64,000 nt of DNA, from the NCBI GenBank assembly GCA_035650655.1, contig DASRHG010000146.1:1-64000 (forward strand), given 5' to 3'. The position numbers and the translations under genes were made by a program. Under the pieces are notes generated by a model. The model saw only the letters and a list, made by a program, of their open reading frames with translations. It was not told the DNA's origin and did not search any database. Origin of the DNA: DASRHG01 sp035650655 (GTDB lineage Bacteria; Desulfobacterota; Binatia; DP-6). Positions 17,731-25,556 of the stretch are shown piece after piece (position 1 is the stretch's first letter; each line of letters begins with the position of its first letter).

Positions 17731-18590
17731 AGCAGGCGCTCCGGCTCGTCGTCGTCACCGGGCTCTCTGGCTCGGGGAAGTCGACCGCGATCCACGTGCT
17801 CGAAGACCTGGGCTTCTACTGCATCGACAACATGCCGGTCGCGCTGATCCCGCGCTTCGTGGAGCTCTGGAAGAGCTCGCAGGAGGAGGTGACGCGCGTC
17901 GTGCTCGGCATCGACGTCCGCGAGCGCCACTTCCTCGCCGAGTTCCCCCGCGTCTGCGAGGAGCTCCGCCGCGAGGGCGTGCACCTCGAGGTGCTCTACC
18001 TCGAGGCGAGCGACGAGGTGCTCGTCCGCCGCTTCAGCGAGACGCGCCGGCCGCACCCCTCCGCGGACGGAGGCGCGGTCGCCGACGGGATCCGCCGCGA
18101 GCGCGAGAAGCTCCGGCCGCTCCGCGAGCTGGCCGACCGCGTGATCGACACGAGCGCGCTCACCGTCCACGAGCTCCGCGCGGCCCTCCGCGAGACGAGC
18201 GAGCGCGCCGAGTCCGGCACGATGACGATCACGATCCTCTCCTTCGGGTACAAGTACGGGCTCCCGACGGACGCGGACCTGGTGCTCGACTGTCGCTTCC
18301 TCCCGAACCCGTTCTTCGTCGAGGAGCTGCGGCCGAAGACCGGCAGCGACCCGGCGGTGGCCGACTACGTGCTCCGGCGCGACGAGACACAGCGGTTCCT
18401 CGCGAAGGTGGCCGACCTGCTCGCCTTCGCGATCCCGCGCTACCAGCACGAGGGCAAGAGCTACCTGACGATCGCCCTCGGCTGCACCGGCGGCCGCCAC
18501 CGCTCGATCGTCCTCGCGGAGGAGCTGCGCCGCCGCCTCGAAGCGCGCGGCCACCGCATCCTCGTCCGCCACCGCGACGTCGACCGATGA
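17727..18590 (+). CDS. rapZ: RNase adapter protein RapZ
   Basis: A 287-residue RapZ/YvcJ-type P-loop protein. Walker A GLSGSGKST (12-20), FYCIDNMP, the mid-protein SFGYKYG and the C-terminal GCTGGRHRS loop are all present. In E. coli RapZ targets the sRNA GlmZ to RNase E to control amino-sugar and envelope precursor synthesis; in most other bacteria its role is less clear. The start is GTG at 17727 overlapping hprK by 4 nt. It is the last member of the tightly overlapped ptsN-hprK-rapZ block, followed by a 73-bp gap holding a predicted promoter. Confidence 0.95.
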   Translation: MKQALRLVVVTGLSGSGKSTAIHVLEDLGFYCIDNMPVALIPRFVELWKSSQEEVTRVVLGIDVRERHFLAEFPRVCEELRREGVHLEVLYLEASDEVLVRRFSETRRPHPSADGGAVADGIRREREKLRPLRELADRVIDTSALTVHELRAALRETSERAESGTMTITILSFGYKYGLPTDADLVLDCRFLPNPFFVEELRPKTGSDPAVADYVLRRDETQRFLAKVADLLAFAIPRYQHEGKSYLTIALGCTGGRHRSIVLAEELRRRLEARGHRILVRHRDVDR

Positions 18591-18627
18591 CGGGCGCGCG
18601 CGCCGCGGCAGGCGCGCCTCGAGTCCC

Positions 18628-18656
18628 TTGCCGGTCGCGCATCGCGGGAGTAGACA
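18628..18656 (+). promoter_or_regulatory. Predicted promoter of the EIIA gene
   Basis: TTGCCG (18628-18633), a 17-bp spacer and TAGACA (18651-18656) end 7 nt before the ATG at 18664. Transcription would start at or within a base or two of the start codon, giving a leaderless mRNA for EIIA-HPr. Confidence 0.45.
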
Positions 18657-18663
18657 TCCGGGC

Positions 18664-19080
18664 ATGGTGGGCATGGTCGTCGTGGGGCATGGGCGGTTGG
18701 GCGAGGAAATGGTTCAGACGCTCGAGAGCGTGCTCGGCCCCATCGAGGCGCTCGAGGCCGTCGCGAACAGCTCGAGCGACTCGCCGGAGAGCGTTCGCGC
18801 CCGCATCGAGGCCGCCGTGCGTCGCGTCGACCGCGGTGCCGGCGTCATCATCCTGACCGACATGCTCGGTGACACGCCCACGAACCAGAGCCTCGCGCTC
18901 GCGCGCGAGATCGGCGCCGAGGTGGTCGCCGGCATCAACATGCCGATCCTCATCAAGCTCGCGACGACCCGTGACCAGATGGATGCCCACGCGCTCGCGT
19001 GCTTCATCCAGCGCTACGGGCAGGAGCACATCGTGTGGGCGACGGAGCCGCCTCCCGCCCGCCGCCGCCAGGCCACCTGA
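18664..19080 (+). CDS. PTS mannose-type EIIA domain protein
   Basis: A 138-residue EIIA of the mannose/fructose/sorbose class. The phospho-His is His9 in VVVGHGRLGEEM, followed by VIILTDMLGDTPTNQ and the GINMPILIK strand. The ATG at 18664 is chosen because family members start within ten residues of the active His; a longer reading would add an unconserved Arg/His-rich leader. No EIIB, EIIC or EIID genes are present, so it is probably a regulatory phospho-acceptor. It lies 6 bp before HPr and is probably co-transcribed with it. Confidence 0.85.
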   Translation: MVGMVVVGHGRLGEEMVQTLESVLGPIEALEAVANSSSDSPESVRARIEAAVRRVDRGAGVIILTDMLGDTPTNQSLALAREIGAEVVAGINMPILIKLATTRDQMDAHALACFIQRYGQEHIVWATEPPPARRRQAT

Positions 19081-19086
19081 ACCTCG

Positions 19087-19377
19087 ATGGTCCCCTGCGC
19101 CCCGACCGAGTGCAGCGCGACCCTCGAGATCGTGAACCGCCTGGGGCTCCACGCGCGCGCCGCCGCGCTGCTCGTGCAGACGGCGAGCCGGTTCGACGCC
19201 GAGATCGCGATCGCGAAGGACGGACAGACGGTGAACGGGCGGAGCATCATGGGCGTCATGATGCTGGCCGCGGAGCAGGGCAGCCAGATCCACGTGACGG
19301 CGACCGGCCGCCAGGCGCGCGAGGCCCTCGACGCGATCCGCGCGCTCGTCGCGGCACGCTTCCAGGAGAGCGAGTAG
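19087..19377 (+). CDS. ptsH: Phosphocarrier protein HPr
   Basis: A 96-residue HPr. The enzyme I site is His22 in NRLGLHARAA, and the regulatory serine targeted by HprK is Ser53 in NGRSIMGVMML. The length is normal, with an extra ten-residue N-terminal lead (MVPCAPTECS). With HprK upstream both phosphorylation modes are possible. Enzyme I (ptsI), usually the next gene, is missing; metK follows instead. The phosphate donor must therefore be encoded elsewhere or be absent. Confidence 0.93.
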   Translation: MVPCAPTECSATLEIVNRLGLHARAAALLVQTASRFDAEIAIAKDGQTVNGRSIMGVMMLAAEQGSQIHVTATGRQAREALDAIRALVAARFQESE

Positions 19378-19410
19378 CGCGGCGCCACGCGTCCGCCCGC
19401 CGGCGCGCGC

Positions 19411-19440
19411 TTGCTCCCGCGGACGCGCTTCCGGTATACG
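19411..19440 (+). promoter_or_regulatory. Predicted promoter of metK-ahcY
   Basis: TTGCTC (19411-19416), an 18-bp spacer and TATACG (19435-19440). The expected start near 19447 gives a 55-nt leader. The leader carries a clear AGGAGG site about 10 nt before the metK ATG, so this gene is conventionally led. No SAM or SAH riboswitch fold could be recognised in the 124-bp gap. Confidence 0.5.
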
Positions 19441-19501
19441 CCCGCGTTGGCGCCGCGCGCGTGCGGCCCGCCCGCTCCTCACCTCAGGAGGCAAGGACTC
19501 G

Positions 19502-20692
19502 ATGTTGAAGGACTACGTGTTCACGTCGGAATCGGTGAACGAGGGTCACCCGGACAAGGTGTGCGACCAGATCTCGGACACCATCCTCGATGCGCTCCTC
19601 GCCGGCGACCCCGAGAGCCGGGTCGCGTGCGAGGCGCTCGTGAAGAGCGGGCTCGTCGTCGTCGCGGGCGAGATCACGAGCAAGACGAAGGTGGAGTTCG
19701 GTGAGGTCGCGAAGGGCGTCATCCGCGACATCGGCTACACGACGCGCGACACCGGCTTCGACCTCGAGAACTGCTCCGTCGTCACCTCGATCGTCCGCCA
19801 GTCGCCCGACATCTCGCAGGGCGTGACGGCGACCGGCGACCGCGAGCAGGGCGCGGGCGATCAGGGCATGATGTTCGGCTACGCGTGCGACGAGACGAAG
19901 GAGTACATGCCCTTCGCCATCTACACGGCGCACCGGATCGGCCAGCGGCTCGGCGAGGCGCGGCGCTCGGGGCTCCTCCCGTTCCTCCGCCCCGACGGCA
20001 AGTGCCAGGTGACGGTCGAGTACCGGGACGGCCAGGCCGTCCGCGCCGACACGGTCGTCGTCTCGACCCAGCACGCGCCCGACGTGTCTCAGTCGACGCT
20101 CCGCGAGGCGGTGATCGAGGAGGTGGTGAAGAAGGTCGTGCCCCCGGAGTTCCTCGACAAGAGCACCGTCTACTACATCAATCCCACCGGGCGCTTCGAG
20201 GTCGGTGGACCGCAGGGCGACTGCGGGCTCACCGGCCGCAAGATCATCGTCGACACGTACGGCGGCTACGGCCGCCACGGCGGCGGCGCCTTCAGCGGCA
20301 AGGATCCGAGCAAGGTCGACCGGAGCGCCGCGTACATGGCGCGCTACATCGCGAAGAACGTCGTCGCGGCCGAGCTCGCGCGACGCTGCGAGGTGCAGGT
20401 CGCGTACGCGATCGGCGTCGCGGATCCCGTCTCCGTCCTGGTCGACACCTTCGGCACGGGGGTCGTCCCGGACGAGCGGATCGGCGCGATCGTCCGCGAC
20501 CTCTTCGATTTGAAGCCGGCCGCGATCATCCGGACGCTCGGCTTGAAGCGGCCGATCTACCGTCCGACGGCGTCGTACGGTCACTTCGGCCGCACGCCCG
20601 ACGGCCCGCTCTTCACCTGGGAGCGCACCGACCGCGTCGACGATCTCCGCTCCGCCGCCGGCCTCGACCGCCGGCGCGAGAGCCGCGCGTGA
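19502..20692 (+). CDS. metK: S-adenosylmethionine synthetase
   Basis: A 396-residue methionine adenosyltransferase making SAM from methionine and ATP. TSESVNEGHPDK at the N-terminus, GAGDQGMMFGYA (hexapeptide motif) and GGGAFSGKDPSKVDRSA (P-loop-like) are intact, and the C-terminal domain ends normally. It begins at ATG 19502 with an AGGAGG ribosome-binding site. ahcY follows 14 bp later, so SAM production and removal of its by-product are encoded together as an activated-methyl cycle. Confidence 0.97.
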   Translation: MLKDYVFTSESVNEGHPDKVCDQISDTILDALLAGDPESRVACEALVKSGLVVVAGEITSKTKVEFGEVAKGVIRDIGYTTRDTGFDLENCSVVTSIVRQSPDISQGVTATGDREQGAGDQGMMFGYACDETKEYMPFAIYTAHRIGQRLGEARRSGLLPFLRPDGKCQVTVEYRDGQAVRADTVVVSTQHAPDVSQSTLREAVIEEVVKKVVPPEFLDKSTVYYINPTGRFEVGGPQGDCGLTGRKIIVDTYGGYGRHGGGAFSGKDPSKVDRSAAYMARYIAKNVVAAELARRCEVQVAYAIGVADPVSVLVDTFGTGVVPDERIGAIVRDLFDLKPAAIIRTLGLKRPIYRPTASYGHFGRTPDGPLFTWERTDRVDDLRSAAGLDRRRESRA

Positions 20693-20706
20693 AGCGAGGA
20701 ATCTCG

Positions 20707-21978
20707 ATGGCTGCCAAGCACGACGTGAAGTCCCTCGCCCTCGCCGCCGAGGGCAAGAAGCGGATCGAATGGGCCGACGAACGCATGCCCGTGCTGCGAA
20801 GCGTGCGCGAGGAGTTCGCGCGGGAGAAGCCGTTCCGCGGCATCCGGCTCTCGGGCTGTCTCCACGTGACGACCGAGACGGCGAACCTCATGCGGACGCT
20901 CAAGGCCGGCGGCGCCGACGTCGCGCTCTGCGCCTCGAACCCGCTCTCGACGCAGGACGACGTGGCCGCGGCGCTCGTCAAGTACGAGAAGATTCCCGTG
21001 TTCGCCGTCCGCGGCGAGAACCGCAAGCGCTACTACGCCCACCTCCGCGCCGTCCTCGCCCGCCACCCTCAGCTCACGATGGACGACGGAGCGGACCTCG
21101 TGACGCTCCTCCACACGGAGCTCCGCGCGCAGGCCGAGGGGGTCCGCGCGAGCCTCGAGGAGACGACGACGGGCGTGATCCGGCTCCGCGCGATGGAGCG
21201 TGACGGGACGCTCCGCATCCCGGTCATCGCGGTGAACGACGCCGACACGAAGCACCTCTTCGACAACCGCTACGGCACGGGCCAGTCGACGATCGACGGC
21301 ATCGTCCGCGCGACGGGCATGCTGATCGCCGGCAAGGTGTTCGTCATCGGCGGCTACGGGTGGTGCGGGCGCGGCGTCGCGTCGCGCGCGCGCGGCATGG
21401 GCGCCGACGTCGTCGTGACCGAGATCTCGCCGCTCCGCGCGCTGGAGGCGGCGATGGACGGCTTCCGCGTCATGCCGATGAAGGAGGCGGCGCGGATCGG
21501 CGACGTCTTCGTGACGCTCACCGGCGACATGCACGTGATCCGCGGCGAGCACTTCCCGCTCATGAAGGACGGCGCCATCCTCTGCAACTCGGGCCACTTC
21601 GACATCGAGATCGACCTCGGCGCCCTCGCGAAGATGGCGAAGCGCGTCGACCGCGGCGTCCGTCAGCACGTCGACGCCTACGTGCTGCCGAACGGCCGGC
21701 GGCTCTTCGTCCTCGGCGAGGGCCGGCTCGTGAACCTCGCCGCCGCCGAGGGCCATCCCGCCGACGTCATGGACATGAGCTTCGCGACGCAGGCGCTCGG
21801 GGCGCGCTGGGCGATCGAGCGGAGCAACAACGGCGGGCTCGCCGTCCGCGTGCACGACGTCCCGCCCGAGGTCGAGCAGCGCGTCGCCGCGCTCAAGCTC
21901 GACTCGATGGGCATCCGGATCGACCGCCTGACGCCCGAGCAGCGGAAGTACCTCGAGAGCTGGGAAGCCGGGACCTGA
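20707..21978 (+). CDS. ahcY: Adenosylhomocysteinase
   Basis: A 423-residue S-adenosylhomocysteine hydrolase, splitting SAH to homocysteine and adenosine with bound NAD. It has SGCLHVTTETANLM near the N-terminus, CASNPLSTQDDVAA, the NDADTKHLFDNRYG catalytic segment, the NAD-binding GGYGWCGRGVA and the C-terminal SFATQALG. The ATG at 20707 has GAGGA 7 nt upstream; an in-frame GTG at 20689 overlapping metK is possible but less likely. It lacks the 40-residue insert of many bacterial enzymes, giving the shorter archaeal/thermophile-like length. Confidence 0.95.
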   Translation: MAAKHDVKSLALAAEGKKRIEWADERMPVLRSVREEFAREKPFRGIRLSGCLHVTTETANLMRTLKAGGADVALCASNPLSTQDDVAAALVKYEKIPVFAVRGENRKRYYAHLRAVLARHPQLTMDDGADLVTLLHTELRAQAEGVRASLEETTTGVIRLRAMERDGTLRIPVIAVNDADTKHLFDNRYGTGQSTIDGIVRATGMLIAGKVFVIGGYGWCGRGVASRARGMGADVVVTEISPLRALEAAMDGFRVMPMKEAARIGDVFVTLTGDMHVIRGEHFPLMKDGAILCNSGHFDIEIDLGALAKMAKRVDRGVRQHVDAYVLPNGRRLFVLGEGRLVNLAAAEGHPADVMDMSFATQALGARWAIERSNNGGLAVRVHDVPPEVEQRVAALKLDSMGIRIDRLTPEQRKYLESWEAGT

Positions 21979-21993
21979 GCGCGGCGCGTCCGC

Positions 21994-23139
21994 TCAGACG
22001 AACGTCGCGGCGACGGCGTCGGCGAAGAGGAGCCCGCGCGGCGTGAGCCGGAGGCAGTGGCCCGCGGGCTCGACGAGCCCGTCCGCGACGAGCCGCTCGA
22101 CCGCTGGGAACGCCGTCGCGAGCGCGACGCCGAACCGGCGCCGGAACGCGTCCGCGTCGACGCCCGCGATCCGGCGGAGGCCGGCGAAGCAGAACTCGCC
22201 GCGCGCCTGCGCCTCGGTGAGCACGCCGACCGCCGCGATCGCCGTGCCGCGCGCCGCGACGGCCGCCGCCCAGCGCGCCGGGTCGCGCTCGTTGGCGCTC
22301 CGCCGGCCGGGGAAGGGCTCCGCGCTGAACGAGTGCGCGCCCGGCCCGAGGCCCAGGTAGTCGGAGCCGTCCCAGTAGCGGGTGTTGTGCCGGCTCTCGA
22401 AGCCGGGCCGCGCGAAGCTCGAGATCTCGTAGCGCGCGAGCCCGGCCCCATCGAGGCGCACGGCGATGCGGGCCGCCATCTCGACCTCGTCGTCCTCGGA
22501 GACGGCGCGGAGCCGGCCGCGCGCGCGCCAGGCGGCGAACGGCGTCCCGGGCTCCCAGGTGAGGGCGTACGCCGAGACGTGCGGCGGCGCGAGCGCGAGG
22601 AGCGCGTCCAGGTCCGCCTCGCAGTCGGCGACCGTCTCGCCCGGGACGGCGTAGATGAGGTCGAGGCTCACGTTCACGAACCCGGCGGCGCGCGCGGCGG
22701 CGACCGCGGCCGGCGTGTCGGCGGCGGCGTGGTCGCGGCCGAGCGTCCGGAGGAGCCGCGCGTCGAAGGACTGGGCGCCGAGCGAGAGGCGCGTCACACC
22801 GGCTGCCCGGTAGCCGCGGAGCGAGGCGTCGGAGACCGTGCCGGGGTTCGCCTCGAGCGTCACCTCGGCGTCGGCGACGAGCCCCGTGCGGCGGGCCGCG
22901 TCGACGATCGACGCGACCGCGTCGGGCGCGAGCAGGGACGGCGTGCCGCCGCCCAGGTAGAGCGTCGCGACGGGCCGCCCGGCCCACGGCGGCGCGCTCG
23001 CGTGTGCCGCGAGCTCGCGGGCGACGGCGGCGGCGAACTCCGCGCCGGGGACGCGGGCGGCGGCGTGGACGTTGAAGTCGCAGTACGGGCAGACGTGCCG
23101 GCACCACGGCACGTGCACGTAGAGCGCGAACGGCGTCAT
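21994..23139 (-). CDS. hemW: Radical SAM heme chaperone HemW
   Basis: A 381-residue HemW/coproporphyrinogen-dehydrogenase-like radical SAM protein. The cluster motif CRHVCPYC (Cys13, 17, 20) is followed by DFN. The unusual extra CxxxCxxC spacing, LYLGGGTPS, ANPGT, RLSLGAQSFD and the later HNTRYWDGSDYLGLGPGAHS identify HemW rather than HemN. HemW binds heme and inserts it into respiratory proteins. It lies 16 bp downstream of lexA on the same strand and is probably co-transcribed with it. The start is ATG 23139. Confidence 0.92.
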   Translation of the reverse strand: MTPFALYVHVPWCRHVCPYCDFNVHAAARVPGAEFAAAVARELAAHASAPPWAGRPVATLYLGGGTPSLLAPDAVASIVDAARRTGLVADAEVTLEANPGTVSDASLRGYRAAGVTRLSLGAQSFDARLLRTLGRDHAAADTPAAVAAARAAGFVNVSLDLIYAVPGETVADCEADLDALLALAPPHVSAYALTWEPGTPFAAWRARGRLRAVSEDDEVEMAARIAVRLDGAGLARYEISSFARPGFESRHNTRYWDGSDYLGLGPGAHSFSAEPFPGRRSANERDPARWAAAVAARGTAIAAVGVLTEAQARGEFCFAGLRRIAGVDADAFRRRFGVALATAFPAVERLVADGLVEPAGHCLRLTPRGLLFADAVAATFV

Positions 23140-23155
23140 GGCCGCGCGCGCGCGC

Positions 23156-23755
23156 TCATCGGTACCGGCGGAGCACGGCGATCACCTCGCCGCGGATCTC
23201 GACCTCGTCCGCCGGGGCGACGATCGGGGCGACGCGCTCGTTCGCCGGCATGAGCCGGACGCGGTCGCCGCGCTCGCGGTAGAGCTTCTTGACGGTCGCC
23301 TCGCCGCGGACGAGCGCCACGACCGTCGCGCCGTCGACCGCGTCGGGGCGCGCCTCGACGACCACGAGGTCGCCGTCGAGGATCCCCTCGTCGATCATCG
23401 AATCGCCGCGCACGCGGAGCGCGAACGTCTCACCGCGTCCAAGGAGCTCCTCGGGGAGCGTCACCGTCTCCGGCTCCTCGACGGGCTCGATCGGCGTGCC
23501 GGCGGCGACCCGGCCGAGGAGCGGCACCGTGACCGCCCGGGCGTCGGGCGCGACGGCGAGCTCGAGCGCGCGGCTCTGGTTCGGGAGCCGGCGGATGACG
23601 CCCTTCCGCTCGAGGTTCTGGAGGTGCTTGTGGACGGTCGCGAGCGAGGCGAGGTCGAAGTGACGGCCGATCTCCTCGAGCGTCGGCGCGTAGCCGTTCT
23701 CCGCGATGTACGCGCGCAGGTAGTCGAACATCTCCTTCTGCCGCCGGGTCATCAT
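23156..23755 (-). CDS. lexA: SOS-response repressor LexA
   Basis: A 199-residue LexA. The winged-helix DNA-binding domain (1-70) includes PTLEEIGRHFDLAS. The cleavage site is Ala85-Gly86 in RVAAGTP. The S24 peptidase dyad is Ser119 in GDSMID and Lys156 in EATVKKLYR. The first ATG of a double start (23755) is preferred because GGAGG stands 8 nt upstream; the second gives 198 residues. It is divergent from an ATP-dependent DNA ligase across a 102-bp region that contains a long inverted repeat. Confidence 0.95.
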   Translation of the reverse strand: MMTRRQKEMFDYLRAYIAENGYAPTLEEIGRHFDLASLATVHKHLQNLERKGVIRRLPNQSRALELAVAPDARAVTVPLLGRVAAGTPIEPVEEPETVTLPEELLGRGETFALRVRGDSMIDEGILDGDLVVVEARPDAVDGATVVALVRGEATVKKLYRERGDRVRLMPANERVAPIVAPADEVEIRGEVIAVLRRYR

Positions 23756-23777
23756 CGCCCCGTCCTCCCGGGCGAGC

Positions 23778-23806
23778 ACCCTAAGCGAAGGAAAGGCGAA
23801 CCGCAA
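23778..23806 (-). promoter_or_regulatory. Possible lexA promoter
   Basis: On the minus strand TTGCGG (23806-23801), a 17-bp spacer and TAGGGT (23783-23778). The implied transcript start is about 15 nt before the lexA ATG, leaving room for the GGAGG site. Each hexamer matches consensus only at half its positions. Confidence 0.35.
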
Positions 23807-23835
23807 CGCCGGCCGCCAGCCGTTGACGGCCGGCG
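23807..23835. repeat. 9-bp inverted repeat in the lexA-ligase divergent region
   Basis: CGCCGGCCG (23807-23815) and its exact reverse complement (23827-23835) are separated by 11 bp. The right arm overlaps a TTGACG hexamer (23823-23828) placed 35 nt before the ligase start. It could be an operator for LexA or another regulator, or a structural hairpin. It does not resemble E. coli or Bacillus LexA boxes. Confidence 0.45.
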
Positions 23836-23857
23836 AGCATGGCACTCTCGTGGCCTC

Positions 23858-25546
23858 GTGACACCCTTCCGCGATCTCGCCGCCTTGTGCGAGGCGCTCG
23901 CGCGCACGCGCAGCCGGCGCGCGCTGGCGGGGCGTCTCGCGGAGTTCCTCGCCGCGCTCGACCCCGATGAGGTGCGGCCGGCGGTCCGGCTCCTCCTCGG
24001 GACGGCGGGGAAGGGCGAGGCGGCGGTGAGCGGCGCGACCGTCGCGCGCGTCCTCGCGCGGATGGCGGGACGGCCGCAGATGCCCCCCGAGGCGTGGGCG
24101 GGCGCCGTCGACTTCGGCGAGGCCGCCGAGCGCCTCCTCGCCGAGTCCGGGAGCGGGGCGGGCGAGCCCCCGGCGCTCGCGATCGCGGAGGTCGAGGCGC
24201 GGATCCGGGCGCTCGCGGGCGCGCGGGGCGCGGGCTCGCGGGCGGCGAAGGAGCGGCTCCTCGCCGACCTCCTCGCGGCGCTCACGCCGGTCGAGGCGAA
24301 GTACGTCGTGAAGAACCTGATCCGGGAGATGCGGACGGGGGTCGCCGATGGCATCGTCCTGGACGCGCTCGCGCGCGCCGCGGGGACGCGCCGCGACGCG
24401 ATCGCCCGCATGCACCTCCTCGAGGGCGACCTCGCCGAGGTCGCCGCGCGCGTCCTCGCGCACCGGGGCGGGCCGCCGCCCGAGAGCGCGCTCGAGTACT
24501 TCCGGCCGCTCCGCCCGATGCTCGCCCAGACCGCGGAGAGCGTCACGGAGGCGCTCGCGCTCTTCGAGGGGCGCGCGGCGGTCGAGGAGAAGCTCGACGG
24601 GGCGCGCGTCCAGATTCACAAGCGCGGCTCCACCTGCCGGCTCTACTCGCGCCGCCTCCAGGAGCTGACGGGGAGCCTGCCCGACGTCGTGGCGCACGTC
24701 CACGCGGACCTCGCCGTCCCCGCCGCGATCCTCGAGGGCGAGGTGGTCGCCGTCGACGCCGCGGGCCGCATGCTCCCGTTCCAGGAGCTCATGCGCCGCT
24801 TCCGTCGCCGGCGCGACGTCGAGCGGCTCGTCGCCGAGGTGCCGGTGCGCCTCCAGCTGTTCGACGTCCTCCAGGTGGAGGACGCGCCGCTCATCGACGA
24901 GCCCTACGGCGCGCGATGGGCGACGCTCGAGCGCGTGCGGGGCGGCTGTGCGGGCGTCGGGCGCGTCGCGCCGGAGGACGCGACGGCGGGCGAGGCGTTC
25001 TACGCGCGCGCGCTCGCCGACGGGCTCGAGGGCGTCATGGTGAAGGGCCTCGACGCCCCGTACGCGCCGGGCATCCGCGGCCGGGGGTGGCTCAAGGTGA
25101 AGCGGGCGACGACGCTCGACCTGGTGGTCGTCGCCGCGGACCGCGGCTACGGCCGGCGGCACGGCTGGCTCAGCAACTACCACCTCGCCGCCCGCGACGA
25201 GGAGACGGGGCGGCTCGAGCCCGTCGGCAAGACGTTCAAGGGGCTCACGGACGCCGAGCTCCGGGCCATGACGGAGCGCCTCTCCGCCCTCGCGGTCGGC
25301 GAGCGCGGCCCGACCGTCTTCGTCGAGCCGCGCGTGGTCGTCGAGGTCCGCTTCTCCGACCTCCAGCGGAGCCCGACGTACCCGGCCGGCCTCGCGCTCC
25401 GCTTCGCGCGCATCGTCCGCGTCCGCGACGACAAGACGCCCGCCGAGGCCGACACGATCCAGCACCTCCGCACGCTCCTCGCGCGGCAGCAGGCCGGCGG
25501 ACGCCCCGGCGGCGCCGAGCTTGCGAGCCCGGGACCCCGCCGCTAA
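23858..25546 (+). CDS. ATP-dependent DNA ligase (archaeal LigI-like)
   Basis: A 562-residue ATP-dependent DNA ligase of the replicative archaeal/eukaryotic type. The N-terminal DNA-binding domain (about 1-205) contains EAKYVVKNLIREMRTG. The adenylation domain has motif I EEKLDG (Lys245 is the AMP-accepting residue), ILEGEVVA (motif III), LEGVMVK (motif IV) and GWLKVKR (motif V), followed by an OB-fold. Length and domain order equal those of archaeal Lig1, larger than LigD or the small bacterial ligases. The GTG start at 23858 is the first in-frame start after the promoter region. Its role alongside the presumed NAD ligase is unknown; divergence from lexA hints at repair. Confidence 0.92.
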   Translation: MTPFRDLAALCEALARTRSRRALAGRLAEFLAALDPDEVRPAVRLLLGTAGKGEAAVSGATVARVLARMAGRPQMPPEAWAGAVDFGEAAERLLAESGSGAGEPPALAIAEVEARIRALAGARGAGSRAAKERLLADLLAALTPVEAKYVVKNLIREMRTGVADGIVLDALARAAGTRRDAIARMHLLEGDLAEVAARVLAHRGGPPPESALEYFRPLRPMLAQTAESVTEALALFEGRAAVEEKLDGARVQIHKRGSTCRLYSRRLQELTGSLPDVVAHVHADLAVPAAILEGEVVAVDAAGRMLPFQELMRRFRRRRDVERLVAEVPVRLQLFDVLQVEDAPLIDEPYGARWATLERVRGGCAGVGRVAPEDATAGEAFYARALADGLEGVMVKGLDAPYAPGIRGRGWLKVKRATTLDLVVVAADRGYGRRHGWLSNYHLAARDEETGRLEPVGKTFKGLTDAELRAMTERLSALAVGERGPTVFVEPRVVVEVRFSDLQRSPTYPAGLALRFARIVRVRDDKTPAEADTIQHLRTLLARQQAGGRPGGAELASPGPRR

Positions 25547-25556
25547 GCTCGGCCGC

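Noticed and set aside
19378..19501. SAM or SAH riboswitch before metK
   Set aside because: No conserved riboswitch core could be recognised by eye; a plain promoter plus AGGAGG explains the region.
23823..23851. A TTGACG-N17-TCTCGT promoter for the ATP ligase
   Set aside because: The geometry fits the leaderless pattern but the -10 matches consensus at only about half its positions; mentioned with the inverted repeat instead.
23756..23857. E. coli- or Bacillus-type LexA boxes (CTGT-N8-ACAG, GAAC-N4-GTTC) between lexA and the ligase
   Set aside because: Neither pattern occurs; only the GC-rich inverted repeat is present.
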